DNA of 64,000 nucleotides from Propionibacteriaceae bacterium (GTDB lineage Bacteria; Actinomycetota; Actinomycetes; Propionibacteriales; Propionibacteriaceae): assembly GCA_031261485.1 (NCBI GenBank), contig JAISJO010000031.1, positions 21,349-85,348 on the forward strand, read 5' to 3'. How positions within the stretch are numbered: position 1 is the stretch's first letter; each line of letters opens with the position of its first letter. Both the position numbers and the translations under genes were made by a program. Below the pieces are notes generated by a model. It was not told where the DNA came from. It worked only from the letters and a program-made list of their open reading frames with translations, and did not search any database. Below, one piece after another: positions 45,059 through 55,075 of the stretch.

Positions 45059-46093
45059 CTATGGCAGTTTGATGATTTGTCCGGGATGGATGAGATCCGG
45101 TTTCGAGAGGCCGTTCAACTGTGCGAGAACAGGCCATGTTGTCCCATACTTTGCGGCGATGGCACTCAGGTTGTCTCCAGGGGCGACGACGTGGACTCGA
45201 CTGGTCGGTGTGCCTGGGTCATTGTTGGTGCCGACGTGGACTCGCTCTCCGGCATGGATGAGGTTTCCGCCGTTGTGGGCGGCGTCGAAAAGGGCTGGGT
45301 TCCAGGCCTTGAGTTGGGCGAGGGTGACGCCATGCTTGGCGGCGATGGTGCTCAGGTTGTCTCCTGGGATTACCACGTAAGTGCCAGCAGGGGCAGGCTC
45401 AGGGCTCGTGCTTGGTGGTAGAGGAGCAGGAGGCTGATTCCCGCCACTGCTAGAACGGTCGCCCAAAGCGAGCTTGTGCCATGCTTGCGTGTCGCCGTTG
45501 AATAGGTTCGCATCGAGGGATACCTCCTCATACTCGGATGTGAATTGCCAGATCGTCAATGGCCAGGGATAGGCAGGGAATCCCTGGGCGATGGCCTCGG
45601 GATACAGGTCGGTGACTTGTTTCCCGTTGGCGTCGAGTCGTCCCCAGTTGGCAAGCCACAAGGGTGAGCTTTCGGCGACTGCGGGATACACGCGAGCAGC
45701 GGCACTGCCTTGGACGTACAGTCCGGCCCAGACGTTGGTCCGGGAGTGGACGCGCTGGATGAAGGTTTTCACCCAGTCCCGTTCTTTCGCCTGCTGTCCC
45801 CAAATCCCATTGAGTTGTGCCTCGAAGTCGAGCCACAGAGTCGCTTCGCCGAGATAGCCTTGGATGGCATCGACGAAGCTGTCGGCTTCTTGGATGGCGT
45901 CAGATCCTGCGGCGTTCGGTTCGCCATACCAGTACACGCCCCGCAGCTTTCCAGCACGCTTGGCTGCTTGGTAGTGGATGTCGCACATGGGGTCCACGGT
46001 GGTGCCGTAGCCTGCCCGTGCAATGACAAAGTCTGGGGCGGCCCACAGAGGTGTGGATTGCTGCCAGTAGGAGACGTCGATTCCTTTGAGCAT
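45059..46093 (-). CDS. Phage endolysin: GH25 muramidase with two LysM domains
   Basis: 344 residues. The GH25 domain (1-~205) starts MLKGIDVSYWQ with catalytic Asp6; the strand LWLDFEAQ carries the Asp and Glu pair; also ARAGYGTTVDP and WLANWG. A Pro/Ser linker (~215-235) leads to two LysM domains (~238-285, YVVIPGDNLSTIAAKHGVTL; ~297-343, HVVAPGDNLSAIAAKYGTTW) that bind peptidoglycan. It cuts the glycan strand of the host wall at lysis. No signal peptide, so export depends on the holin. Confidence 0.93.
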   Translation of the reverse strand: MLKGIDVSYWQQSTPLWAAPDFVIARAGYGTTVDPMCDIHYQAAKRAGKLRGVYWYGEPNAAGSDAIQEADSFVDAIQGYLGEATLWLDFEAQLNGIWGQQAKERDWVKTFIQRVHSRTNVWAGLYVQGSAAARVYPAVAESSPLWLANWGRLDANGKQVTDLYPEAIAQGFPAYPWPLTIWQFTSEYEEVSLDANLFNGDTQAWHKLALGDRSSSGGNQPPAPLPPSTSPEPAPAGTYVVIPGDNLSTIAAKHGVTLAQLKAWNPALFDAAHNGGNLIHAGERVHVGTNNDPGTPTSRVHVVAPGDNLSAIAAKYGTTWPVLAQLNGLSKPDLIHPGQIIKLP

Positions 46094-46118
46094 GGGGTTG
46101 TGCCTTTCTTGTTGTTGG

Positions 46119-46286
46119 TTATCCGAGGGTGAGGGTGAGTAGCCCGGCCAGTCCGCAGGCCACTTGGTACAGGGCGTAGAGGAAGAGCGCGCAGGCTCCG
46201 ATTGTGGCGAGTGTCAGTACTACAGCGAGGATGGCTGGAATGGTGTCTCGGCGCGGCGTTTTCACTCGTGGAGGCTGTGTCCGCAT
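46119..46286 (-). CDS. Small phage membrane protein
   Basis: 55 residues with a basic N-terminus (MRTQPPRVKTPRRD) and one or two hydrophobic helices (IPAILAVVLTLATIGACALF; LYQVACGLAGLLTL). ATG 46286 has AAGGAC 6 nt upstream and overlaps the end of the preceding small gene. Lies between tail and lysin genes; possibly an accessory lysis protein. No family recognised. Confidence 0.6.
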   Translation of the reverse strand: MRTQPPRVKTPRRDTIPAILAVVLTLATIGACALFLYALYQVACGLAGLLTLTLG

Positions 46287-46531
46287 GAGCAGTCCTTGTG
46301 ATTGTGGCACCACGGCAGGCCGCAGTCGGGACAGATGATGTCAGCGGTCATGCCTCTATGCTTCGTGCATGAGGCGATGGCCGGATCGTCGGGGTGGGGA
46401 CTGTCTGCGGCGGCCATCGGTGTGGGTTGGTTTGCTGTGCCGCTAGCTCGCTCGATGGCGAGTTGGAGTCTGAGGTTGGCGCACTGGGTGACCGCGTCTT
46501 TCAATTCTTCAATGAGGATTTCTGTGTTCAT
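46262..46531 (-). CDS. Small phage protein with Cys/His-rich C-terminus
   Basis: 89 residues. N-terminal helix (MNTEILIEELKDAVTQCANL), then a Cys/His-rich end (CTKHRGMTADIICPDC, then WCHNHKDCSCGH) able to bind one or two zinc ions. Starts 51 nt after the large tail protein. Function unknown. Confidence 0.65.
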   Translation of the reverse strand: MNTEILIEELKDAVTQCANLRLQLAIERASGTANQPTPMAAADSPHPDDPAIASCTKHRGMTADIICPDCGLPWCHNHKDCSCGHSLHE

Positions 46532-46581
46532 TAGGTGTCCTTTCTGGATTGAATGTCTGCACTCTCTGGTGGTGATGCACG

Positions 46582-49500
46582 TCAGAGTGAGGTGTTAATT
46601 CCGAGCCATCGCATGGTTATGGGCGACAATGCCATGGCCTGACCCGCTAGGCTGGAAATGGTGAACATAAATCCTGTTGTTGCGGACGCTTTGACGTACC
46701 AGTTGAGTCCCCACAGGCCGGCCGGTGATACCGGAGATAGGAAAATCCATCTTGGTTTGGCGATGGCATATGGATAGGTCACAGTGAAATCCAGTGCTTG
46801 TCCATCATTGATCGACCCGGAGAGAGCAATCGACCCTAGGGTGAACAGGTCATTGGCGCCGGTGCCGCCCATCTGAAAGAGCGCGCCTCGAATGGCTGTG
46901 TTCCCGTTCGGCCACATCCAAATTGCCGCCCTGGTGTTCAAAATGCCGCTCGGACCCGCCCCTTGGATGACCAACGTGTCGCTTTGGGAGCCCTGGTTGT
47001 AGGCATAGATCGTTGGGGGATTCACGCTTCCCGACGACCCCATTTTGATTCCTGGCGCTCCTCCGTAAACATCACTCGAAATGGTGACTTGGTCATCGCC
47101 TCCTGCTCCTGAGGAGAACTGGCCGATGGCTGTGATCTGTCCGGTGGATGAGGACAGGGAGAGTGTTTTCACGCCAGACGAGTTCCATGCTGCGAGTTCG
47201 CTGTCGGTGATCTTGATGCCGCGTGATGCAGTGGCTGTGGTCTGGATTGTGGCTCCGGTGATTGTCATTCCGTCGATGGCTGTGGAGGAGAGTTTCTCTG
47301 TGGTGATGGCGCCGGCCGAGATCTTTTCTGCAGTGATGGCGTTGGCAGCAATTTTGGATGCGACAATGGAGCCATCGACGATGAGTTGGCCGTCGCTCAT
47401 GGCTCGGATTACTGGTTCTGTCCACCAGACTTGTCCGGTTGCGGTGCCGTTAACGTACAGTCCTGGGATTGCTGCTGGGTTCTGTCCTTTGGTGGTGGGT
47501 ACCGTGGAGACTCCTGAGACGAGTGTCCAGGTATTTGCAGGGATTTCCGCTGGATTGTTTACTTGCGTCCATGACGTGTAGGTTCCGTCCGATCCGTAGA
47601 TTCTTGCTCTGACAGAAGCTGCAGCGGCGGGAATCGCCGTGTCTGACCGTACGTAGGCCGTTACGTAGTATTTCGCTCCTGAGATGACGGGGATACCTAG
47701 ACCGAAAGCATTGCCGAGTGCCCAATATGCTCCGCGTTCGGTAGTGCCGGCGACGATGCGGAGACTTGCGACGCCTGGTGTTCTGACGACAGTCGTGTCT
47801 GCTGTTGCGTTTGCTGTTGCCCAGGCGAGAGTCCCCCACTGGTTGAAGCCCGGATCGGGAATCAGGTTCGATGTTGACCCGACCACGAGTTTGTCCGCGG
47901 TGATAGCTTTGGCAGCGATCTTGTCCGCAGTGACCGCTTTGGCAGCGATCTTGTCCGCAGTGATGGCAGATGTGGCAATATTTCCTGCTGCAATCGTTCC
48001 TGCAGCAATCTTTGCGCCCGTGATTGTGGCCGCAGCGATGGCATTGGCGGTCACTGAGTTTGCTGCCAGCTTGTCTGCGGTCACAGCGCTCGCAGCGATC
48101 TTGTCCGCAGTGATGGCAGATGCGCCCACTTTCACAGCCGTTATCGCCCCGTCGACGATCAGTTCTCCTGAGGCCATGACCCGCACCACGGGGGTTGAGT
48201 AGGTGATTTCTCCCGTCGAGGTTGCGGCTGTGTAGAATCCGAAAAGCACCCTAGGGGAATCCCCTCGCGCGTTTGTCAGTGTGATAACACCTGTGACTTG
48301 CGTCCACGTATTGGCTTGCAGTGCCGGGCAATTGAAGTTTTGTCCGGTTGTTGCGTTGGCATCGTCGTAGGAGAGGAGACGCATGTGCGCGGTAGATGCT
48401 GAAGTATCGGTGGCCGACTTGACCCAAAACGACACAGCCATCAGCTTCCCAGCAGGACAACGTGTGGCATCAGTAGCGACCGCACCAGCATAGGAATAGA
48501 GGGCAGTCCCACCAGGATGGACAAGAGCATTTCCACCATCATGACCTGCCCCTGCGACGACATAGGTTGCTGGCCAGCGTCCGAGGGTCATGGCCGGGTC
48601 TGGAACGAGGTTTGCTGAGTTTCCGATGACGAGTTTGTCGGCAGTCAGCGTTCCTGCCGCGACCTTTGCTCCTGTGATGGTTCCAGCGGCGATCTTCACT
48701 GCGGTTACAGCGTTTGCTGCGAGACCATCTGCCGTGATTGCTCCGGCCGCGACTTTCACTGCGGTCACTGAGCCAGCGGCTAACTCGGTTGCGGTGACGA
48801 CACCCGCAGCGATATCTCCGGCCTGCACGGCTCCGGCGGCTATCTTGCCTGCGACTATGGCATTGGCCGCAACCTTGTCAGCAGTCACTGCTGAGGCACC
48901 AATCTTCTCCGCCGTAATCGCTCCAGCAGCCAATTGGGTCGCGGTAATGGTACCGGCAGCAATCTTTCCTGCGGTGACCGCATTGGCGGCCAGCTTATCC
49001 GTGCCAACAGAACCGGCTGCGATCTTGTCCGCTGTGATGGCAGATGCCGCGATTCGGGCAGCGTCGAGAATCCCTGTCGTGATCTTGGTCGCATCAAGCG
49101 CGGCGATGACGGCATTACCGACCGTGACGACAGTCCATGCTGTGCCTGACCAGCGCCAGCGGGCAATCTCCACATTCGACGCATCAATCTTCCGCCACTC
49201 GTCACCAGCGAGAGCGCCGGAACCAGACGCATTCGCGCTCGAGTAGGTAATCTTGTTTTTCCCGTTGGCGGCGGTCATGGCTTGACCAGCCAGTGTAGAT
49301 GCCGCGTCGATATCGCCTGACAGTGTATCGATCATCTGAGCGACTTGAATCTGTGTGGTCACATCTGTCACCGAAAAGTTGGACGCATAGGTAGCACCCG
49401 TGAATGCGAAGCCCGGCTTGATGCGCTGAGCAGGGGCAGGGATAGTGAAGTCATACGAGACATGCGTCCAGGCAGTCGCACCGGTTGCTTTTGTCCCAGA

Positions 49501-52296
49501 CAGTGTCGCCCATGCCGACCCGTCGTACCATGTAAGGACTGGGGTGATGGCGTCAGTCGCTGCCGAGTTTCTCACCCAATCCGCTTCGACTCTGACTGTG
49601 CGTCCAGCAGCAATCACGAACCCTGTGCCGTCTCCCGTGATGAGGGCGGTCGATGTCGTGGACTTGCCACAAGAGGAAGCTGGGGGTGGTACGCCAGATG
49701 GGGCCCCACCCGCTGACCATGTCCAGACCGCTGACGGGGCCGCCGTCGCAGACGACGCCCAATTATCGACATTGGCCAAGTCATCGCCGAAATCCGGATT
49801 CTTCACCCACTGCGAATCCAGCGCAGCGGCGATAGCAGACTGTGCCGCCATCGCTGACGCCTGCGCGGCAGCTGCGGTCATCGCAGCATCCGACGCTTGG
49901 GACGCTGCCTGACCAGCAGCCACCGATGCAGCCGCAGCATCACTGGAAGCCTGAGATACATCAGCATTGAGCTGACTCAACTCGGTCGCGTGTGCCGCAA
50001 CATCGTTTTGTGCGGCCTCAATATCGGTCTGCGCCTGCGCGACTTGAGATAGCGCACTCGAAGCCGACGCCCCCGCAGCCGATGCGGCCGAGGATGCTTG
50101 ACCGGCTGCGGAGATCGCATTCGCTGCATCACTGGCGACCTGGGCGACCTGGGCATCTAAGGCCGCCAATTCGTCGGTATGGTCGGCGATAGTTTGCGCG
50201 GCACAGCCGAGACCTGCTTGCATGTCGGCGGTGGTCTCCTGTAATGCGCCAACCTGTTCAAGTGCGTTAGCAACATCGGTCTGAGCCTGGCTAAGATCCG
50301 TGCTCGCATGCTCAAGCTCCGATTGAATCCCTGGGATGATGTGCGTGGTCACGTTCGTGATGGTCTGAGTGTTGGCGCCGACTTCCTCCATCGCTGCCGC
50401 TATGTCCGCCTGCGCCTGCGCCGCATCGGTCTGCGCTTGAGCCACATCGGTCTCGGCCTGCTCAAGTCGAGAATCCAATGTTCCTAGTTCGGCCATCGCT
50501 TCGGACAGCTGCTCGACAATCGTCGTGCCAATCAGATCGCCATCGCACACAGCCACTGGAGTGACTGTGACCCAGTCGGTAGGGTCTGACTCGTTCCCGG
50601 ACGTGTCTACAGCAGTCAGTCGGAATGTGACCTCCATACCGACTGTCAGGTCAGTCAGCACGAGAACACCAGGGTAGGTAAACGTACCCACTGGCTTGTC
50701 AATATCTTGTCGGTAGACGAGCACGCGGTCAAAATCGGGGGGCATCGGACCATCGTCTTCCGACAGCCCGTCCCACTGCACCGACACTGTCGACATTTTC
50801 GATGCCACTATCGGTAGTGACGGGACGGGGGGCGGGGTCTCGTCGGCGACGACCAGGACGGCAACGGGCTGCGACCAGGCCGACGTTCTCCCGCCCGCGA
50901 GGGCACGCACCTGATACGTCCAGGTCTGGCCCGGAGTCAGCGGCTCATGCGCCCACTCGACCGCCGTAGTGGTGGCCAACAGCAGGCGCGGATGTCCGTC
51001 CGCTTCGCCATACACCTGATAGGTGACTTTGCCTATGTCGCGCCCATCAATCATCTGCGAGACGGGCGTCCAGGACAGGACGACCACGCCGAAAGGTTGT
51101 CCGTTCCAGCCGAAGTCGACCTGCGACACACCCTGCACGTCCAGAGGAGCTTTCGGAGAGGATGGCGGCGGCACTGTCGGGGCGGGCGTGACAATAGAAG
51201 TGAGCGACGCGGCCCGTGCGCCGAACGTCGTCACCCATTTCGACGCGTCAATCAAGTCCCGTTTCAGGCCGGTCAGGCGCAGAACTGTCTCCGTGGCTCC
51301 GCCTTCGTCCACGACATGAGTGTCGCCGACATGGAGGCGACGCACTGCAGCGTCGGTCAGACCCAGGTCCAGAGCGTTCGCGGTCACTGTGCCCCACGCC
51401 TGGGCCGCAAGGCGGTTCAGATGGCGTTGTCCATCAAGGTGCAGCAAGTGAGGGTCGGTCCCTGCGAACTCCAAGACTTCTTGCCGGAACCCGTACTTGG
51501 CGACCATCCCCGTGTCGGTTAGGTAGTCGAGACCGTCGTTGTCGGCAGCGATGGTGACTCGTGTGCCGTCTTCCAACTCGCCGCCGAGGACGACCAACGA
51601 CGTGGGCACACTCGTCACATCGAGATCGGTCTCGCGAGAGATCATGTTCTCCGCGAACTTCACCGACTGCCCGGTCTCGCCAATGTCGGCGAGCCAATGC
51701 AAGACCACTCCATCGGCGGCGGACTCCGGGTATTCACACACCAGGAATCCGCCCAGGCGCGCGACCAGTCGGGACACTTCATCCAAGGCCGACTGCCACG
51801 TCTCCGAGGCCATCTCGATTTCCGGGCCGACCTGCCCAGCGGCGTTCACCTCGGTCACCGTCACATCGCCGACACTGAACCACAGCCGAGGGTCTGGCTG
51901 ACGCTCGTTGTACGCATCAACGATGGTGGACAACAGAGCATCTGGTGACGCCACCGCAGTCCATGGCGCGATCTTGACGCCAGCCATGGCTGACAGAAGA
52001 CCTTCCGCCACGACCTCACGTGTATCCCAAATGTCGGCGATAGGAGCCTGCGTCACCACCCCACGCCAGACGATCTGGGACCGCTCCCGTACCGTCGCCA
52101 CGGACCGGCCTGGAACGGGTACGGACCAGAACGGCGAGGCCTTCGGCACCGTGAAGTCCAGAACGCCTGCCTTGTTGACCGCTTCCTCCAAGACTGGAGA
52201 GTCAACCGATAGGTCGGTGTCTCGACTATCGAAGATCAGTTGAGCGTCGGTTCCTTGCCCGGTGTCGCACTCGACCGTGAAATATGTGCTGCTCAT
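46582..52296 (-). CDS. Very large phage tail-tip/fibre protein
   Basis: 1904 residues. Residues 1-~370 resemble the tail-associated baseplate hub domain (MSSTYFTVECDTG...). Further domains are a fibronectin III-like domain (~485-580, VSVQWDGLSEDDG), a long Ala-rich coiled coil (~590-825), and three jelly-roll carbohydrate-binding-like domains starting near 828, 1229 and 1478 (for example ANLVPDPAMTLGRWPATYVV). The latter are separated by many ITADKIAAG-type repeats. The end is a beta-rich tip. Its likely role is host recognition. ATG 52296 overlaps no gene; AAGGAG lies about 10 nt before it. Confidence 0.85.
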   Translation of the reverse strand: MSSTYFTVECDTGQGTDAQLIFDSRDTDLSVDSPVLEEAVNKAGVLDFTVPKASPFWSVPVPGRSVATVRERSQIVWRGVVTQAPIADIWDTREVVAEGLLSAMAGVKIAPWTAVASPDALLSTIVDAYNERQPDPRLWFSVGDVTVTEVNAAGQVGPEIEMASETWQSALDEVSRLVARLGGFLVCEYPESAADGVVLHWLADIGETGQSVKFAENMISRETDLDVTSVPTSLVVLGGELEDGTRVTIAADNDGLDYLTDTGMVAKYGFRQEVLEFAGTDPHLLHLDGQRHLNRLAAQAWGTVTANALDLGLTDAAVRRLHVGDTHVVDEGGATETVLRLTGLKRDLIDASKWVTTFGARAASLTSIVTPAPTVPPPSSPKAPLDVQGVSQVDFGWNGQPFGVVVLSWTPVSQMIDGRDIGKVTYQVYGEADGHPRLLLATTTAVEWAHEPLTPGQTWTYQVRALAGGRTSAWSQPVAVLVVADETPPPVPSLPIVASKMSTVSVQWDGLSEDDGPMPPDFDRVLVYRQDIDKPVGTFTYPGVLVLTDLTVGMEVTFRLTAVDTSGNESDPTDWVTVTPVAVCDGDLIGTTIVEQLSEAMAELGTLDSRLEQAETDVAQAQTDAAQAQADIAAAMEEVGANTQTITNVTTHIIPGIQSELEHASTDLSQAQTDVANALEQVGALQETTADMQAGLGCAAQTIADHTDELAALDAQVAQVASDAANAISAAGQASSAASAAGASASSALSQVAQAQTDIEAAQNDVAAHATELSQLNADVSQASSDAAAASVAAGQAASQASDAAMTAAAAQASAMAAQSAIAAALDSQWVKNPDFGDDLANVDNWASSATAAPSAVWTWSAGGAPSGVPPPASSCGKSTTSTALITGDGTGFVIAAGRTVRVEADWVRNSAATDAITPVLTWYDGSAWATLSGTKATGATAWTHVSYDFTIPAPAQRIKPGFAFTGATYASNFSVTDVTTQIQVAQMIDTLSGDIDAASTLAGQAMTAANGKNKITYSSANASGSGALAGDEWRKIDASNVEIARWRWSGTAWTVVTVGNAVIAALDATKITTGILDAARIAASAITADKIAAGSVGTDKLAANAVTAGKIAAGTITATQLAAGAITAEKIGASAVTADKVAANAIVAGKIAAGAVQAGDIAAGVVTATELAAGSVTAVKVAAGAITADGLAANAVTAVKIAAGTITGAKVAAGTLTADKLVIGNSANLVPDPAMTLGRWPATYVVAGAGHDGGNALVHPGGTALYSYAGAVATDATRCPAGKLMAVSFWVKSATDTSASTAHMRLLSYDDANATTGQNFNCPALQANTWTQVTGVITLTNARGDSPRVLFGFYTAATSTGEITYSTPVVRVMASGELIVDGAITAVKVGASAITADKIAASAVTADKLAANSVTANAIAAATITGAKIAAGTIAAGNIATSAITADKIAAKAVTADKIAAKAITADKLVVGSTSNLIPDPGFNQWGTLAWATANATADTTVVRTPGVASLRIVAGTTERGAYWALGNAFGLGIPVISGAKYYVTAYVRSDTAIPAAAASVRARIYGSDGTYTSWTQVNNPAEIPANTWTLVSGVSTVPTTKGQNPAAIPGLYVNGTATGQVWWTEPVIRAMSDGQLIVDGSIVASKIAANAITAEKISAGAITTEKLSSTAIDGMTITGATIQTTATASRGIKITDSELAAWNSSGVKTLSLSSSTGQITAIGQFSSGAGGDDQVTISSDVYGGAPGIKMGSSGSVNPPTIYAYNQGSQSDTLVIQGAGPSGILNTRAAIWMWPNGNTAIRGALFQMGGTGANDLFTLGSIALSGSINDGQALDFTVTYPYAIAKPRWIFLSPVSPAGLWGLNWYVKASATTGFMFTISSLAGQAMALSPITMRWLGINTSL
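47250..49090 (-). repeat. Coding repeats for ITADKIAAG units in the tail protein
   Basis: Three blocks (about 47250-47395, 47880-48140, 48620-49085) of imperfect ~30-nt repeats on the coding strand encode units like AITADKIAAGSV. Such repeats form the shaft of phage tail fibres; unit number may vary by recombination. Confidence 0.75.
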
Positions 52297-52298
52297 GG

Positions 52299-52775
52299 TC
52301 ACATCACTCCTTCCGCACGCCACGGCCCGACCGTCATAGTGAGCCGGAATTCCAAGGCCTGCCCGAACGCCAGAGGTTTCATTTCGGACACTTCCCCGAC
52401 TCCATGCCAGGGCAGTAGGAGATCAGGGACAATGTCGGACCCTTCTTCTGTTGAGATGATTTGCACATCGAGCTCCTGCCCGTGCAGGCCAAGCGCTTTG
52501 CGCTCCAATGCCAGGGCGACCAGGTCTGCGGGCAGACCATTGGGAGCGGCTTCGCGACCCAGGAACACGTCGAACGTCAGCTTCGCGTCGCCGAAGACTG
52601 GACGACCGTCCGTCAAGAGACGCGACACCTCGACCGTGCCATCACGACCAGGAACCGTCACGCGCTTCAACACGACATCAGGGGGCTCGACCACCCAAGA
52701 CTCCACCACCACCGACATCCCCGACTCGACGACCACCGCCCCAGACTCCGCAACGAAATGTATATAGGCCTGCAT
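52299..52775 (-). CDS. Phage distal tail protein (Dit-like)
   Basis: 158 residues lying between the tape measure and the tail-tip gene, the standard position of Dit. Mostly beta strands (VLKRVTVPGRDGTVEVSRLL; KLTFDVFLGREA; LEFRLTMTV). ATG 52775 follows the tape-measure stop by 1 nt. Assigned mainly by position. Confidence 0.65.
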   Translation of the reverse strand: MQAYIHFVAESGAVVVESGMSVVVESWVVEPPDVVLKRVTVPGRDGTVEVSRLLTDGRPVFGDAKLTFDVFLGREAAPNGLPADLVALALERKALGLHGQELDVQIISTEEGSDIVPDLLLPWHGVGEVSEMKPLAFGQALEFRLTMTVGPWRAEGVM

Positions 52776-52776
52776 C

Positions 52777-55059
52777 TCACACCACCCCTCGGAGTTCCAT
52801 CGAAGACAAGCCAGCGAGTTGGCTGGAAACGCGACCACGAGTCGTCTTTGCGAAGACTCTGCCGTCGACCATCATCACTTGGCCCTTCTCAGTCAATGCG
52901 ATCAGGCGGTCAAGACGTGGCGCCAGTGAGCCTTTGGACGCGTCGGCGGAGGCCGTGTCGGAAACTGCGATTGAACCCAAATCGCCGAGGCTCGCCGTGA
53001 GGGACACCTGCGCTTCGGCGGCGATTCCAGATGCTGCAGCGGCCACGTCAGCACCCATATCTGCCATCGCGGCCACAGCGTACGAGCTGGAGTCCTCGAT
53101 TCCGAGCGCGAGTCCCGCGCCGAGTTGAGCGCCGACTTCGTCGCGGAACACGGTCGAAGGGGAATGGATACCGAAGACGCCCTTGATGCCGGATATGATG
53201 CTTGACGCGAATCCGCTGATCTTTCCCATCACCCAGCTGTACATTCCGCTGACACCAGCCCACCGCCCAGAGATCAGGTTGGACCCGGCGCTGTAGAGCG
53301 ACGAGGCGAGGTTGCCGAACGCAGAGACGGCGCGACCGCCGAGGCCACCGAGCCAGCTACTGAGCGACCCCCACATGTTGGAGACGCCATTGTGGAGACC
53401 TGTGATGAGGTTCGTGCCGGCGGTGATGAGCCATGTCCCGGCGGAGGCCAGTGCCCCGGTCGCGACGCCCCATAGTTCGCCGAGTTTCGCCCCGACGCCA
53501 GCGATCATTGCGGCAATGCCGTTGACCAGTCCTTGAATCAGATCCGTGCCAAAGTCGGCGAATACCGTCGACGGCGAATGAATACCAAATAGTTCTTTGA
53601 ACTTGTTTATTACGCCGTCGGCGATTTCGACCAGGGCGTCCCACAGGTAGGGCAGGGACTCTGCGAGGCCTTGGCCGAGGCCCAGGATGATCTGGCCCCC
53701 GACCTCTGCGATCTGGGGTATTGCGTCGATGATGAATCCGACGATGCCGATGATGATTTGGGGCAGGGCGTCGATGATGACGGGCAGGCTGTCGGCCAGG
53801 CCCTGGGCCAGGCCGAGCATCAATTGTAGGGCCGCGTCGAGCAGCATCGGGGCGTTTTCTCCCAATGCGCCGACCAAGGCGATGACTGTGTTGACGGCCG
53901 CGGGGATGATGGTTGGCAGTGAGTCTGTGATGCCCTGCACTAGCGCAGTGAGGGCTTGCATCCCTGCGGCAAGTATCATGGGTAGTTGGTCTAGCAGGCT
54001 CGCTGCGAAACGCGCCAAGATTGGGACTGCAGACACCACGAGGTCGGGCAGGGACTGCATGACGCCTCCAACGAGACTTGAGATGATTTGTGTGCCGACA
54101 TCGATGAGGGTCGGCAGCATTGCCATTGCCTGCCCGCCGATTTGAGAGACGGCCACCCCGATCTGGGGGGCGAGTTCGACCACCTTCGACCCTATATTGT
54201 CGATCACTGGTGAGATGTTGGTCAAGACTTGGAAGAATGAGGAGATGACGTTTCCGCCGAGCGTGGCGATGTCGGAGTCGGCGTCTCCGAGGCCGATGAG
54301 CAGGTTCGTCCAGGATGCTTTCATCATGCCGACCGCTCCGGAGATCGTTGTCGACGCCTCCAGGCTGGTCGTCCCGGCGATGCCCATGTTGTCTTGGACG
54401 GTGTGGATCGCTTCAATGATTTTGTCGAAGGAGACGGTGTTGACGTTTGCTGCTGTTGCGGTGAAGGAGTCTCCCAAGACTCCTGAGTCGTTGATCAGGC
54501 GTGCCATCTCTGACTGTGTGCCGCCGTAGCCGAGCTTGAGGTTGTCAAGCATTGTGTAGTTCTGCTTGGCGAAACCTTGATAGGCAGTCTGAATGGAGGT
54601 GATGTCCGACCCGAACTTGTTGGCGTTGTCGGCCATGTCGATCATCGCCTGATTGGCGATGTCACCGGCTTTGGCCGTGTCACCGCCCAATCCTTGCAGG
54701 AGGGCCGCCGAGAACGACGTGATCTGCGACATGTACTCGTTCGCGGACAGTCCAGCCGTCTGATATGCCTGCTGTGCGTACTGCGTCATCTTCGCTGTCG
54801 ACTGGCCGAACATCGTCTCGATGCCGCCGATGTTCTGCTCGTACTGGGCGTACTGGTCGACGACTGACTTCCCCAGCGCGAGGGCGGCTGCGCCTGTGGC
54901 GACAAGTGCCGCAGCGCCCACCTGGACGGCTTTGCCAAACAGTGAGCCGATTTTGCTTCCTGCGCTTGACGCTCCGGAGGATGCCTGTGACTCCAGTTCT
55001 TTCCCGAAGTTCTTGGCGTCGGGTGCGACGGTCACCCATGTGGAACCAATCTCAGGCAT
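52777..55059 (-). CDS. Phage tail tape measure protein
   Basis: 760 residues. The N-terminal TMP domain contains YEQNIGGIETMFGQSTAKM, then hydrophobic helical repeats (LMLGLAQGLADSLPVIIDAL; LILGLGQGLAESLPYLWDAL) and duplicated IHSPSTVF motifs (FGIHSPSTVFADFG, FGIHSPSTVFRDEV). It sets tail length; at about 1.5 angstrom per residue it would give a tail near 110 nm. ATG 55059 has GAGGTGAG upstream. No lytic transglycosylase motif seen. Confidence 0.93.
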   Translation of the reverse strand: MPEIGSTWVTVAPDAKNFGKELESQASSGASSAGSKIGSLFGKAVQVGAAALVATGAAALALGKSVVDQYAQYEQNIGGIETMFGQSTAKMTQYAQQAYQTAGLSANEYMSQITSFSAALLQGLGGDTAKAGDIANQAMIDMADNANKFGSDITSIQTAYQGFAKQNYTMLDNLKLGYGGTQSEMARLINDSGVLGDSFTATAANVNTVSFDKIIEAIHTVQDNMGIAGTTSLEASTTISGAVGMMKASWTNLLIGLGDADSDIATLGGNVISSFFQVLTNISPVIDNIGSKVVELAPQIGVAVSQIGGQAMAMLPTLIDVGTQIISSLVGGVMQSLPDLVVSAVPILARFAASLLDQLPMILAAGMQALTALVQGITDSLPTIIPAAVNTVIALVGALGENAPMLLDAALQLMLGLAQGLADSLPVIIDALPQIIIGIVGFIIDAIPQIAEVGGQIILGLGQGLAESLPYLWDALVEIADGVINKFKELFGIHSPSTVFADFGTDLIQGLVNGIAAMIAGVGAKLGELWGVATGALASAGTWLITAGTNLITGLHNGVSNMWGSLSSWLGGLGGRAVSAFGNLASSLYSAGSNLISGRWAGVSGMYSWVMGKISGFASSIISGIKGVFGIHSPSTVFRDEVGAQLGAGLALGIEDSSSYAVAAMADMGADVAAAASGIAAEAQVSLTASLGDLGSIAVSDTASADASKGSLAPRLDRLIALTEKGQVMMVDGRVFAKTTRGRVSSQLAGLSSMELRGVV

Positions 55060-55075
55060 GTCGGCTCACCTCGTC

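Noticed and set aside
47250..49090. Regular repeats that might suggest a CRISPR array
   Set aside because: The repeats are in frame within the tail protein, encode ITADKIAAG-like units, vary in sequence and lack unique spacers. No CRISPR array was seen in the window.
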